A DNA stretch of 64,000 bases from Puffinus mauretanicus (Eukaryota; Chordata; Aves; Procellariiformes; Procellariidae): assembly GCA_023333565.1 (NCBI GenBank), contig JAJKFH010002749.1:912090-976089 (forward strand), given 5' to 3'. This document shows, piece by piece, positions 45,215-57,000 of this stretch. Made by a program: the position numbers and the translations under genes. The notes beneath the pieces are model-generated. The model worked only from the letters and a program-made list of their open reading frames with translations. It made no database searches and had not been told where the DNA came from. Numbering within the stretch: the stretch's first letter is position 1; each line of letters begins with the position of its first letter.

Positions 45215-45220
45215 AATAAA
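45215..45220 (+). terminator. Candidate proximal poly(A) signal AATAAA
   Basis: This is the first canonical AATAAA after the AKAP2 stop codon, followed within 30 nt by a GTGTTG element (CTTGTGTTGC), as expected downstream of a cleavage site. Confidence 0.45.
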
Positions 45221-45849
45221 ACAGTCCTTGTGTTGCAAACACAAGCCATCACAATTTAGGAGTGGAATAGATGGGGATGAGAGCTAAGCCAAATGGATTA
45301 CCTTAGCTTTAGGATCCTATATGCTTGCAATATCACCTGAGCTCCAGGTTCTCAGAGCATATTTACATAACAAAGTTTCTAAATAGAAAATCTGTATTTA
45401 GCGGATAACAACTATTTTTTGATGGTGGGGAGGGAAAAGAATGGCATATGTGTAAAATCTATGAAGATGGATAATCTGATGTAGAAAGCTAGCGGGAAAG
45501 GGATACAAATAAAGGACATTTAATTTTTAAATGAGGCAATAATTGAACTAAGCCAGACTCTGGCCTAGAAAGAGGTATGAAATAAAGAAGAAAGATAGTT
45601 ACGTCTTCAACTATATTTATACAACATAAAAAGCCTTTGAAGTAGAGTGCTTTGTGGAAGTCTTCACGTTTCCAGGCAACAAAAAAGCTAAAGGGCATAA
45701 TGAGTTGGAAGGAGTGAGCAAGGAGGAGCAGACAAGGGAAGAAAACATTGTTTGCCATTCAGCCAGTGTTTTCAGTGCTACAAGCAAACCATAGAGCCTT
45801 TAGTTATTGCTTAGGCTTGGGATCAGCAGTGAAGGATTAGTGTGGATCT

Positions 45850-45914
45850 GCGTGTGCATGTGGGCATGTGTGTGCAGGCGTGTGTGCACGTGTGTGTGCG
45901 GGCGTGTGCGTGAG
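45850..45914. repeat. GT-rich imperfect dinucleotide tract
   Basis: About 65 bp of TG/CG/CA steps form a mainly alternating purine-pyrimidine tract with Z-DNA potential. If the long 3' UTR is used, it is transcribed as a GU-rich element. Confidence 0.75.
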
Positions 45915-48041
45915 GCTGGCATACCAGAAAGTGTATGGCAGTGCGTGTACTGATTATTTTCTCCAAAGCTGTTTACCAGCTGTAGGGGTGAGTGCTAATT
46001 TTTTTTTTTTTTCTGAAAGGGGATATAAAAACAAGGCACTGAGTTAATGCAGTATTTGTGATATTAAAATTTGACCCAACATGGTATTTGCATGAGTCAC
46101 AATTGCAAAGTATTGACCAGTTTTGTAAGCTGACAATTAGGAAAAGAAATGTGGTATTTATTCTTGTGCTTTGTATTTGTACGTAGTATAGAGGCTGCGG
46201 GTTTACTCCTTCTTTTCACGCAAGCAATACAATAGGAATATTTTACAACTGGGAACCATAATTTCTGGACTAGAAACCAACAAGTTTGGGAGGTGACAGA
46301 AAAAAAGACACTGAGCTTTTTTCTATATGAAATATTATGTCTTTTTTATAAACAAACACTTATTATTTTGACATCTTTTTAAAAAATCATCATCCAGGAT
46401 ACTGGTCCTCCCTTAAGCCTTTCCTTGGTTTCACGACCTGCTCTGCTGTTTTATCCTGAAACAGTGAGCTCATTTAAAATGAGTACCGATACTGTGAACA
46501 TACTTCTGGTGCTTTTCTTAAACAAACACAGAGCTTGCAACCAAATGATCCCCCCCGCCTTCAGTTCCTCCAGCATGTGATTTCTGTGCATGGACGCTAT
46601 CATTTTGAGGCTTATTTTCAGGGACTTGTAGCAAATACAATTATATATACCCATTAATTCAGTTCTGTCAATTGTATCCCTAAGTGCTATTGAACAGAAG
46701 AAAACCCTGCTGAACTGGGTGTGGACTGTGATAAGGGCAGCAAGCTTATCTCAAGGATGCGCTCTAAGCCCAGGTGCATGGCGAGGCACCGTGCCTATGA
46801 AGGGATTACATACCTAATGAAGTGGACGCGTTGTTCAGACATGGCAATCGACAGTGAACTGTGATTCACGTCTGCAGGCGGGTCGTTACCATAAGACTGT
46901 AGGAAAAGCAACGCCACCAATGCAGCACTCTAGTGAGACCGTACGTCATGTAGCCACATCCATGACCTCTGCACATCTGTACCAAGAGGAGTCCTGGCTC
47001 CCTCCACCCTTGGGGAGACCGTAAGTGAGACTGGGAAAAAGGGGTTTCCTGAGCAGAGGAGACGACCCTTGTCCTTACAGTGAGGTGGTCTTGCACCAAA
47101 CGATGCTCTTCAGAGTTTCCCCCAATATTTGCTCCCTGAAACCGGAGAAGCCCTGGGCTGCCTTCCCAGGAACCTGCATCTTTATTTTCTTTAACCTGAA
47201 GGCCTGTTTTTTCCTCCTGCTCACTCACTGGAAGCCAGTGACATTGATCACCTACCACGAGACATCTCTTCATGCTTTGCCACATCCTCCCCTATTGCCC
47301 CAATCGGCCCTCAGTCTTTGAAGTGAAAATTAAATTGTTCCCCTAGAAAGGGGATGTGGTGGCGGAGAGAGGCCAGGCAGGAGTCCTCTGCGCTGGAAGC
47401 CCCTGTGACAAAAGTATTTGCATGTGTCAGTGCAGGACAGCCAAACTTTCCACCCAGCAGAGTTTTTCTCTTCCAGAAATTATGGACACTCGTAGTCAGC
47501 AGCACACATGCAGTGCTGTGGTAACACGAGTGCAGTGCAGTTTACTTGCCTCTGTTATTTCATTTGCATGCTACCAAGCTTAGGTGTTTATAAGTATACG
47601 CCAGTGATACATATCTATCTATATATAACTATATCAAATGCAACAAAAGAGCACTATTGCAGAGTTAACTTTGTCTCCACAAAAGAAACGCTCAGATCCT
47701 TTCCCGTGGCAAAGACTGATTTTAATGAAACTGTGTATTGAGAAATAGTTAAGCATTAGCATTTGTGATTATAATCAGTTTGGGGTTACAGTGCAGGTTT
47801 TCTGAACAATTCGTTTTAAAAGCTGCCAGTTTGGGCTTCATCTTGCTCCATACTGACATTATCTGAAGGAAAATACAGTAGCATTGATGTGTTTGGCAAC
47901 CAACAGGCGGCATCCTTGTCATGACTTATCAACCAGTTTCAACAGTACCTGGCTTTCTGTATGTTAACCACTTAAATGTTATCCTGCTTCTGTTTTATAG
48001 TGACTGTGAGGCCTACAATGCAAGTATATAATTATTTTCTC

Positions 48042-48047
48042 ATTAAA
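48042..48047 (+). terminator. Candidate distal poly(A) signal ATTAAA
   Basis: ATTAAA is followed within 15-25 nt by TGTGTTGTGTTT, a GU-rich downstream element of the expected kind. This makes it the best distal candidate for the 3' end of the AKAP2 message. Confidence 0.35.
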
Positions 48048-48062
48048 ACAGAAACCTGTGTT

Positions 48063-51000
48063 GTGTTTCTATAAAGCTGCCTGTTTGTTCACGTTCTTGC
48101 AGGAAGGTGTACCCCTGCAAGCAGCACGTGGCTGGAGGAGAGTGGCTTGTCTCCCACCTCCCAAAGCAGTGGGTCTCCCCTCCTCGACTGCTTCTGTCTT
48201 TTTGTCTAGAGGCAGGAGAGATCTCTTTTTCTCCACTCAGTGGTGTCAGCTGCAGATAGAAGAGCATCCCTGAGTATTTCTTTCCCATTGACATGCTTCT
48301 GGAGGGTTGCTGAGGCCAGATCTGCTTCATGATGAATTGCACGAGCTTTCTTACCTTGCTTCCTTCACACCTGCAGGCCCCCTGCCATCCCGCACGGCAA
48401 AGCACGTCATTTCAGCCGGTCATCCATTTCTTACATGCACAGCTGCAGCAACCAGCCACTTGCCCATTGTCCCCCTCTCATGGTCAGCTGGACCAGGAGA
48501 GACTCCATCCCTCACCCCTGCCAGGAGGCTGCCGTCACGTTTGCCTGCAAGAGCTGGAGGGTGCCAGGGTGCCGGCTGCGTGGCAGCTGAAGACCGGCCA
48601 CAGGGACTTGTTGAGAACTGGGCAGGTTTCACGCCAGCCTCTGCCCCTCCCTGTGCCAGGAATAGGCAGGCGTTTAATTATAACCCAGCTCCACAGCCCA
48701 CGGGAGGAGGCTGAGGACACCGGTGATTTCAGTGGGAGCTGGCTAGGGCCAAGCACAGCCATTCAGTCCGTGCTCTCCCTAACACGAGCCCTCCTCTCCC
48801 GTGTGCACACAATATCAGAAATGCCTATGGAGGAAAGTCAGATGTGGATTTCCTTTCCAGTTAGTAAATACTGCTGGAGGTCTGAAAACGAGTTACAAAA
48901 CAAGCCTGATAATTTATCCACCAATTCTGGTCTCTACGTCTATGAAGAAAATGAGGTTATTGACTTTTCAACACCGAAGAGGCTTTCTGTCTTCCTTTGC
49001 CTTTCCTTGCTCTGTGCTAAGAGGCTAGCATATCGGACTTACTGGCACACAGTAGGAAAAGGAACTCTTCTAGACCTCTCCTTTGGGTTTTATGAGAATT
49101 AAAGGCGGAAACTGGACATTTGCAGGGGCGCATTTAGACATTGCAAAACTAACGCAGTGACGCCAGTGAGTGGCAGCAGCTCAGGAATTTTTGCAATGCA
49201 TTCTGCTGTTACCAGTTGTTGGTATTTGTTTAATAACACACACTTAGGACATCTAAAATCCCTGCCGCCCCATTGCGTAGTCAAAATGGCATGCACCAAG
49301 CTTTACAGTATTTTTACAAAGTAGTTAAGGACTATAAAAGAGCCATTTTATCCATCATTTCTGGCATAGTCCCATATAAGGTGAGGGTATTGTGCCTCTA
49401 ATAGTTGTAGGTGGCTTTAAGAGGCCTCACTGCAACGGCAAAGCAAATGGAGAGGCAAAGGGTCTACTCTGTGAGGTGGGTTTGATTAAACTGCTTTAAA
49501 AGGAGAGAGAGCATTTGGTACAGTGTTTCAGTTGTGAGTGGGAACAGAAGATTTAAAAAACCCCACAAACGGGGTCTGTAGTGTAGGAAAGCCAAGTCAG
49601 AGCACCACAAGCTGTAGCAGGGAAGGGACGGGGCTAGGCAGAACCAGAGCTACAAATATTAGCATGGCCATTAGCACTAAAGATGACTTTATGTTCTAGT
49701 TATTGAATTGCCTAGATTGGGCAGTCCAGGAAACTATTAGCAGCGTGTGGGTCCAGCCCTGCACTCCTCCCCAGGTTGAAGACTGAGCAGCATCCCAGTG
49801 TTTCACGTGGTGCAAGACCAAGGGGCTGTCACATCGGCAATAGCACCGGGGGGGGAGGGGGAATTAAAAAACAAACTAACAAACAAACAGAAAACCCAAA
49901 CAACAGGAAAACCCCCCCAAATGCCATCCAGATCTCAGGGTCTGCTGCTAGTTCTGGCTGAGCCCTGGTTAATTGGCAACCTAAACCTAACTCACTGCTC
50001 TATCAATGGGGTCTCCAGGAAGAAAGCTTTTACGGTAAGCACTAAATGTGGTGTCAGTGTGAGAGCTCCTGCTCAGTCCCAGGCACGTGTCATCTCTGCA
50101 GTGAATTCAGGGCGGTGTGCCACCAGGAGCTGGAAATGCTTCGGGCCTTGTTCCAATCTAGAGTGTGGCAGTAGCAGCAAGAAAAATCGATGAAGGCAGA
50201 AAAAAAAGCGTGCAAAGCTACTTTATCACATTCTCCCTTACTGCAAACTGCGCGGGGCGGATTGCGTGGCGCGGATTTGTGCAGCAGCAGTGACATCTGG
50301 AGGGCGGATTGCCCTGACCATGGGAAGACCTTCATTTCCAAGGATGTCGCCTGGAAGCCAAGTTCTGGGAGCAGCCGATACCCAGGATGGACGTGCTGAC
50401 TGATGCTTTGGCGTCAGTCTCAGAGCCCTATCAGTGCCAAGCCCACCACGATGGCACCTGTGTTACTAACACAGCAAGCCCTCTTGGGCTCAGCGAAGGA
50501 TCAGGAAGAGAGCCATGGCACATCTCACAGGCTTCCCAGGGGGAGATAGTTGGGATGGGGACCCCAGAAAATGCTGCTGTGCTTAGCATGCACACCCAGT
50601 GCCCTGGGCATGCCTCCTCCCATACGAGCTTCTGGCGTGCAGCAGACCTCCCAGCCAGCCCTTGTTGGGAGCAACTGCAAGCTCTGTATCGCCTCAGCAG
50701 GCAGCTTGGTGCAGGGCTGTGGCTGGGCATACAAAACGCTTTGCAGGGAGCCACGCTGCACTGAAGTCTTGCTGTTGGGAGTATTGCTGGCTGGGAAATA
50801 GGAGGCTGGAAACAGCTCCATGAGACAGCAGGGTTTCACTGGGGCTGCAGACAGACCACAGCGGTGCACTCCCCGTTGGGGCGTCACTGACGGCAAGAGG
50901 CTGTGGCTCGGAGTGAGGCAGGGTGCTTATGTATAAATGTCCCCAACAAGCGCTTCCTCTTGCAGCACTGGGAAAGTTGAACTCTCTTGGCCTTACCTTA

Positions 51001-54000
51001 AAATGAGCATCAAGTCCTCAAGCTGCAACTGAAACACAAGAAGCCAGGAAAATGTTAGTAAAAACACATGGATAATGACATAACCCTGGTGAAGCAGCAC
51101 TTTGCAACATTCACACAAGACTTCGAAAGTGTTGCAAGCAAATAACCAGTCATTAGAAAGGAGGGAAGAGCTTGGGTCTCTGCAAAGCGTCATCTGTATG
51201 GAGAAAGGTGGAGTTTCCTGAAACACAATGGGAATTGACTTGCCAGGCAGCTTTGTCACCCCCGCATTGTATGGAGGAGGCAGAAAGTGTTCAGCCCTAG
51301 TTAATTGGAGTGAAAGAAGGAAGGTGCTAAAGTAGGGCGCTTGCTCACTCCCTGGTAAGGTTTGTTTGCTTCTAGAAGCGTGGCTTTGGGGTGCAGCACT
51401 GGCCCAAGGTGGACCCAGACTTTCACAGCATGACTCTTTCCTGTTCCCTGCCATCTCCTTGCCCTCTGCTCTTCCCTTCTGGTTTCCATACGATGCTATC
51501 CGCGCCCAAAACATGGCTGTTTTCAGGCAGCAAGCCTAGATGGCCCCCATGAGCATGGGTATCTCACCCTGCTTCCACTGAGCCTCATGGGGTGGAGAAG
51601 GCCCTCAATCAAACCAAGTCCCCAACCATGGGTCCCTGACTGACCGCCACTGCAAGGCTCCATCAGCCCAGTTAGGCTCCCTCCTAGGCTGGTTTCCTTT
51701 CCTCAGGTATTTAACTGGATTTACACTTTGCCAAAGCACCCCATGGAAGATGGATAAACAAGAGCCATGAGACAAACCTTAAGTGGACCAGATCCAAAAG
51801 TATCAAAGCACTTAGATACGTAAATACCTCTAAGGACCTTGTTCTTTGAGGGCTACACAGCACTGAACTCAGCTGGAAGCCCATGGATTGGGCTTGTGTC
51901 AATGCACTTGAAAGGGTGTTGGGGAAGAGCCAGGTGAAACAAAAACCTTCTCTTGGTTGCATTACTCACGTGAAAAGGGACATGATTACAGCTTCTCTTT
52001 AATGCTGTGTTTGAGGAAAACAACTGAGCCAAGCTCCAGCCATGGAGTGCTGCAGAGAAGGCAAACTGAGCTTGTATGAGGTGGAGAAAGTTGTTTTTAA
52101 AGGGAAAGTTAATTGCAAGTTGTGGGACTTTTATGTATAAAGAAAGTGAAAATTTCTGTCAGGAACGGAGAGAGAGGGGGATAAGCAAAGCAGGTCAGAG
52201 GGGAGTGGTATAAACAGTGGAAAACAGAAAGATAAATAGGGGAAAATCTTGCTGATGGGAATTTTTCATGCAAAGAGCCGTTTTTGAAGCCAGCTGACAG
52301 CACACTCAGGTGATGTTTGAACAGGAATGGAAGTTATATGGCAAAAAGCATATTTACCCAAGCTCTCTGGAAACCAGACAAAAAACTCTGCCAGTTACAG
52401 CATGGGTCACACATGCTGCCAGGACCAGACTATGGTAAGGACAAGATTCAGCTCCGCTGTCCTTCTTGGCCACAGTTCGCTGAGTCAGTCTTCAGCGGAA
52501 GGGAGTCAGGAAATAGCTGAATGACATCATTGCTCATGAGCCCCATAATTTATTGACATGCAGACTCTTTGAGTTTATAAATTAAAAGATAAGTCAATAT
52601 AGTCTGTCTAAGCTTTGCAGGATGTTTCCAAGGAATTTATTATCAAGATGCCCAGCCCTAAATGATCAAAACAGCATTTCAATGGCCCAAAGGGCTTTAT
52701 TTTTCAAATCTTCCTTAATCTCTTGTTCCCTTCCTGTATAGAAGTATTAAATTAGTGTGTTTCTAAATGTTGGGGAGGTCACTCTCTGGGTTTACTCTGT
52801 AGGCATCTGCCCGCTTTGCCCTAGGCTGTCCTGGCTATGTGTCCTTGCAGAGGGTGCCTGAAAGCTCATGACCAGGCATAACCTGTTAGCTGGTAACAGG
52901 TCACTGGCCATCTTGGAGGTGACATCCAACACAAAATTCCTGAAGGTGTTGAACTGGGATAGCTACTGCCTCTTGGAAAGTGGTGGTGTGGAAGTGCGTG
53001 ATGTGGCAACGAGAGGCATGAGCCCACATCACCTGCGCATGGTCCAAGCCCTGCAGCAGCAAAGCAGCCTCATCTATAGCAGAGCAAGAAAAGCAAGGTC
53101 TTCCGGAGGCAACAGCATGCACCTGACATGGCCCTCAGCCATGTCCTCTTGATTTTCAGCAAACAAAAGTGCCTGAGGTCCTGCAGCAACTGGGAAGCTC
53201 ATCAGGTGTTAGCAGTTCTTCAGGAGGTGACTGCAGCTGGCAGACCTCCTTTCAAGGGCATCACTGGCACTCAGCTGGTGATGGAGGTGCACTGTGCAAA
53301 GCCATGCTGAAATGGGTAAACTGGCCAGGAGATGTCTCCCCACTGCCCATGTGCAGTTAGCAGGAGGTATGAAACCACTCGGAGGAACTTGCCAGGAAAT
53401 GCAGGGGTTGTAGTGGGAACAAGCAGTGCTGCTCTCGACCAGTATGGGCATTTCAGCAACTGCACAACAGGGCATAAAAGTCAAGTCTTAGTTCAGCAGA
53501 GATTTGAATACCTCAGAGTGCTGAAGTGAAGGGACAAGGGAATAGCAAACACCAGTTACAGCAGCTCTTTTGCCACACAGCTTAAAATTTACAATTGTAT
53601 GTATATTTATTCATGCTTGTTAGACATTGAAGAACTGCAGCCTGGAAAAAGTCAGCAGCACAATATTGCTGGAAAGCTGCCCGGACTTTCTTGTTTCCCT
53701 GGTACCTTTTACCTGATACCCCTCTTCAACTCCAAAATTTCCTGCAGTACAACGGGACTCTTCAGAGAAAGGAGAAGAGGTGCAATATTTTAGTCCCATT
53801 AATGTCTTTTTGTACATATACTGGAGTCCTAAGGATACACAATATCTGCCAAGGCTGTTCATCCACTAGCTGCCTGGGAGGGTGCTAGCTAAAATTGTCC
53901 TGAGTAGCATGCAAAGAGACCTGCGTTGCCCTATCTACATGAGCTTTCTCCAGAGCCTGGAGCATTCTCGTGGAGCACCTTGTCTGATGCAAATTTGTGG

Positions 54001-57000
54001 GCCTGGGGAAGCCCAGACACATCTGCCTCTGTGTCGAGTGGACGTGACGCCTCTGCATGGGGTTGCAGAGCCTCGGCAGCCCTTGCTGCTTTCCAGGGAG
54101 GGCTCCTCCAGCACCGGGCTGGAGGACTTGCCTCCCCCAGCCACACTTCTGCCCTCTTGTCTGAAAAGGATTACCCCATTGGTGCCATTTTCCACTAGTG
54201 CCCTGCAGCGATGCGGGTACAGACATGGTCCCCTGTAGCCTCCCAGCCACTCTCATGGAGGATGCTGGTGCCTTTCCCTGCTGTCCCAAGGACGTCTCCA
54301 CCCTACCAGCCCAAAACAAGTGCCCCCACCCTCAGGCTGCAAGCTGAATAATTAGCCAGGTGTGGCTGCAGCACATGTTTAAAAAACAGGGTTATCCCTC
54401 CTCTGCAGTGCCTCGTGATGCCAGGTTGCCTGGAAGTCCTCAGCCAGCGTTGGGAAGTGTTCGCAGTGAGACACACTGATACGGACTGCCATGCAACCTC
54501 GTACCCCGAAACCACCTTGGGCTGGGCTCAGCAGCAACAACCAGCTGCGCTGAGGGGCTTGCGAGTGGTCCATGGAGGACCTGCCTGGCCCTGAGCAGAT
54601 GGTGCTCTGTAACCAAGGAAAGGGATTGAAAGCTTGTTATCGAGTTTCTTGTGTTTTGTATTTCTGAGCTACAGAGGTTCAGTAAACGTTCCCCATGGGA
54701 AGAGCTGCCACGTGGAAAAAGAGGGTGGCATGGCTCAAACGTCACCAGAGTGTGCTGCAGCATCTGCAGCTTTTGGGTTGTGTATGGTTTTTTTTAAACA
54801 AACAATGTGAATGTGTTTGACAGGATGTTGTGCATAAAATAGCCTGGAAAATTTAAACACCCAAGTGACTAAAACCATAGTTAATCTTTCTGGCCAATTT
54901 CTGTGCTCAGGACCTAGCCCAGCAGAGTAAACAGAGGCTGTGAGGTGTGAGTTACCACCTGCCTGCTCTGAACGTCGGGGCTGGATATCACTGAGTGCTT
55001 ACTGCAGGTGATGGCTTCAGTGCTTGCTTTACCTGCCTTCAAAACGTAAATGTAGCCACGCAGAGGGCTAACCTGAGATCTGAAAAGAGCTGGATTACCA
55101 GGCAAGGACCTCTCCAGAAGAACTAAGATTTGAAGAAATATTTTACCTTCCCTCCTCTCCTCAAAGAGAGTGTGCCTTACACAAAGCGCAAGGCAGAGCC
55201 TGTATCTTTAAGCATTTATGATGCTTTTGATTGTTTCCACCTCTCACCCTGGAAAATGGGGTGGATTCATCCCTTTTCTCTCCACTGTCCTGATGTCTGC
55301 TGCCAGCTGCTGTTCTTACCTCCATGGAGCCGCAGGCTTGTGGAGAGATACTCATCCCTCTAATTGTACCTGGCTAGGGCTGAGTTATCTAGCAAAGGTT
55401 CTGCCAGCCCAGAAAAATTAATGCTCCTCTTTCCCTTGCTCTTCTTTTCTTCTTCCCCCCCTTCACTCCACAAGGATGGGTGGCTAACTATTTCTTTTTC
55501 CTTCTTGATTCTGCCACATTAACCTTTCCAATATGCTGTGTGTGTAGTCTTCCTCTTCCTTTGTCCACACTTAACACAGTTCCTCTCCAATCTCATAAAT
55601 CCCAGGTCAAATATACTCACACACTCCTCCTTCTACAGAGCTTTTACTCACCCTTGATGTCTTTTCTCAAACTTATTATTATTTAAATGTGTTTGTAGAC
55701 TTTTCGGTACCCATTCACCATTGCCATAAAAGTTTCTAGACCTACATAAAAAATGAAAATGTGAAGTAGATAACCAAAATTATTTCTAAATAACTTTGGA
55801 GAGTACTTGGGAAGGGGAGGGCAGTTTTTGGTTTTGAACTGACTTTTTACAGATTATTGACTGTAGTTCATTCAGTAGTGAAATTTTTTAATAGTCATGG
55901 TTTTGCTATGGTTATTTCATTTTTCCAGACTGTCCACTTTTGCTTTATTCAACATAGGATTGCTTAAGCTGTAGTTCTAGGATAGTTTGTTTTATCCCAT
56001 TTCTCAAGTCCATTGCTGCCTGCACACTCTTAACTTTGCAATGCTTCCCTGCCAAACCCATATACACTGACAACAATTTAAAAAACACATTAATATTAAT
56101 GAAAAGGAGGATGTGCACACAAAAAAAATCATTTAGCACCAGGGGCTTATCTAAGAACTACAGCAGGATTTTTTCTGTGGGCCAGCTGATCAGGCAGACA
56201 CCAGGTACCACAAGAAGCTTTTTTTCCTGCTTCCGTGGAGAGGATTAATGATAAGGCATACAGTTAGCTGTCAGCACTATTAATCGCCTAAATTCCTCAA
56301 GCTAAAGAAAAAAGAAGCCAACTTAGCAAAAATTGTGTGTCGAGGGTGCTGTGTTTTGTCTTTCCAGCAGAGGGAGAAGCCCACAGGACACTCCAACCAG
56401 GTAAGCAGGAAACTCTGAAATGAGAAAAATAGACAAAAACATGACATGTGGGGGTGAAAGCAGGACCACGCAGGTTTCTGGGGCCGCTTGGTCAGCCAGC
56501 GTCTGTCCCAAAGGAAACCGGGCAGCGCTGCTGTTTCCAGCTCCTCGCTGCTCTCCCGTGTTGCTCTCAAAGTGGTGGGGAGCGCCAGCTTCTTCCACGG
56601 GAAGGCTGGTGGACCTCCCCTACCCTGGCAAGGGGTCACCCCTCCTCACCATGCTTCACGTCAGTGCACCCCATGAGGTCTCTCCATGGGGCAAATCCGT
56701 TCTCCAGCTTTTTTGCAGCCTGCACACCGCCCTGTGCTTTGCTTGTCTGGGGCAACGGGTGAGACCTGAAGGCATGGGGGGGAACAAGGCGCGATGTGCT
56801 CGCACTGCTTGTGGCCTGGGCTTCCTCCTCCTCCCATGAGCAGCAGAGGAGATGTCCCCATAGGTGATCTCAACACGCCTGGCAGTGCTGCGCCTCCGGA
56901 ATGCTGGAGTGCTGGCCCAGGGGTCTCGGTGTCTGAGACACCTCAAGGTGCACCCGTAAGGGCACGGTGCTGCATTTTATTACGGCAATGATGGACTTAC

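Larger units (their letters stand above)
44500..48062 (+). other. PALM2AKAP2 3' UTR (end uncertain)
   Basis: Sequence after the stop is non-coding and must begin the 3' UTR. Candidate poly(A) signals are ATTAAA 44617, AATAAA 45215, AATAAA 45508, AATAAA 45581 and ATTAAA 48042. The mammalian AKAP2 message has a long 3' UTR, so a distal end near 48.06 kb is possible, but the actual cleavage site cannot be read from sequence. A G-rich quadruplex-like block and a GT tract lie inside. Confidence 0.5.

Noticed and set aside
52868..53152. 94-codon plus-strand frame with protein-like composition
   Set aside because: I considered a retroelement remnant but recognise no motif, and surrounding frames are equally open on the other strand.
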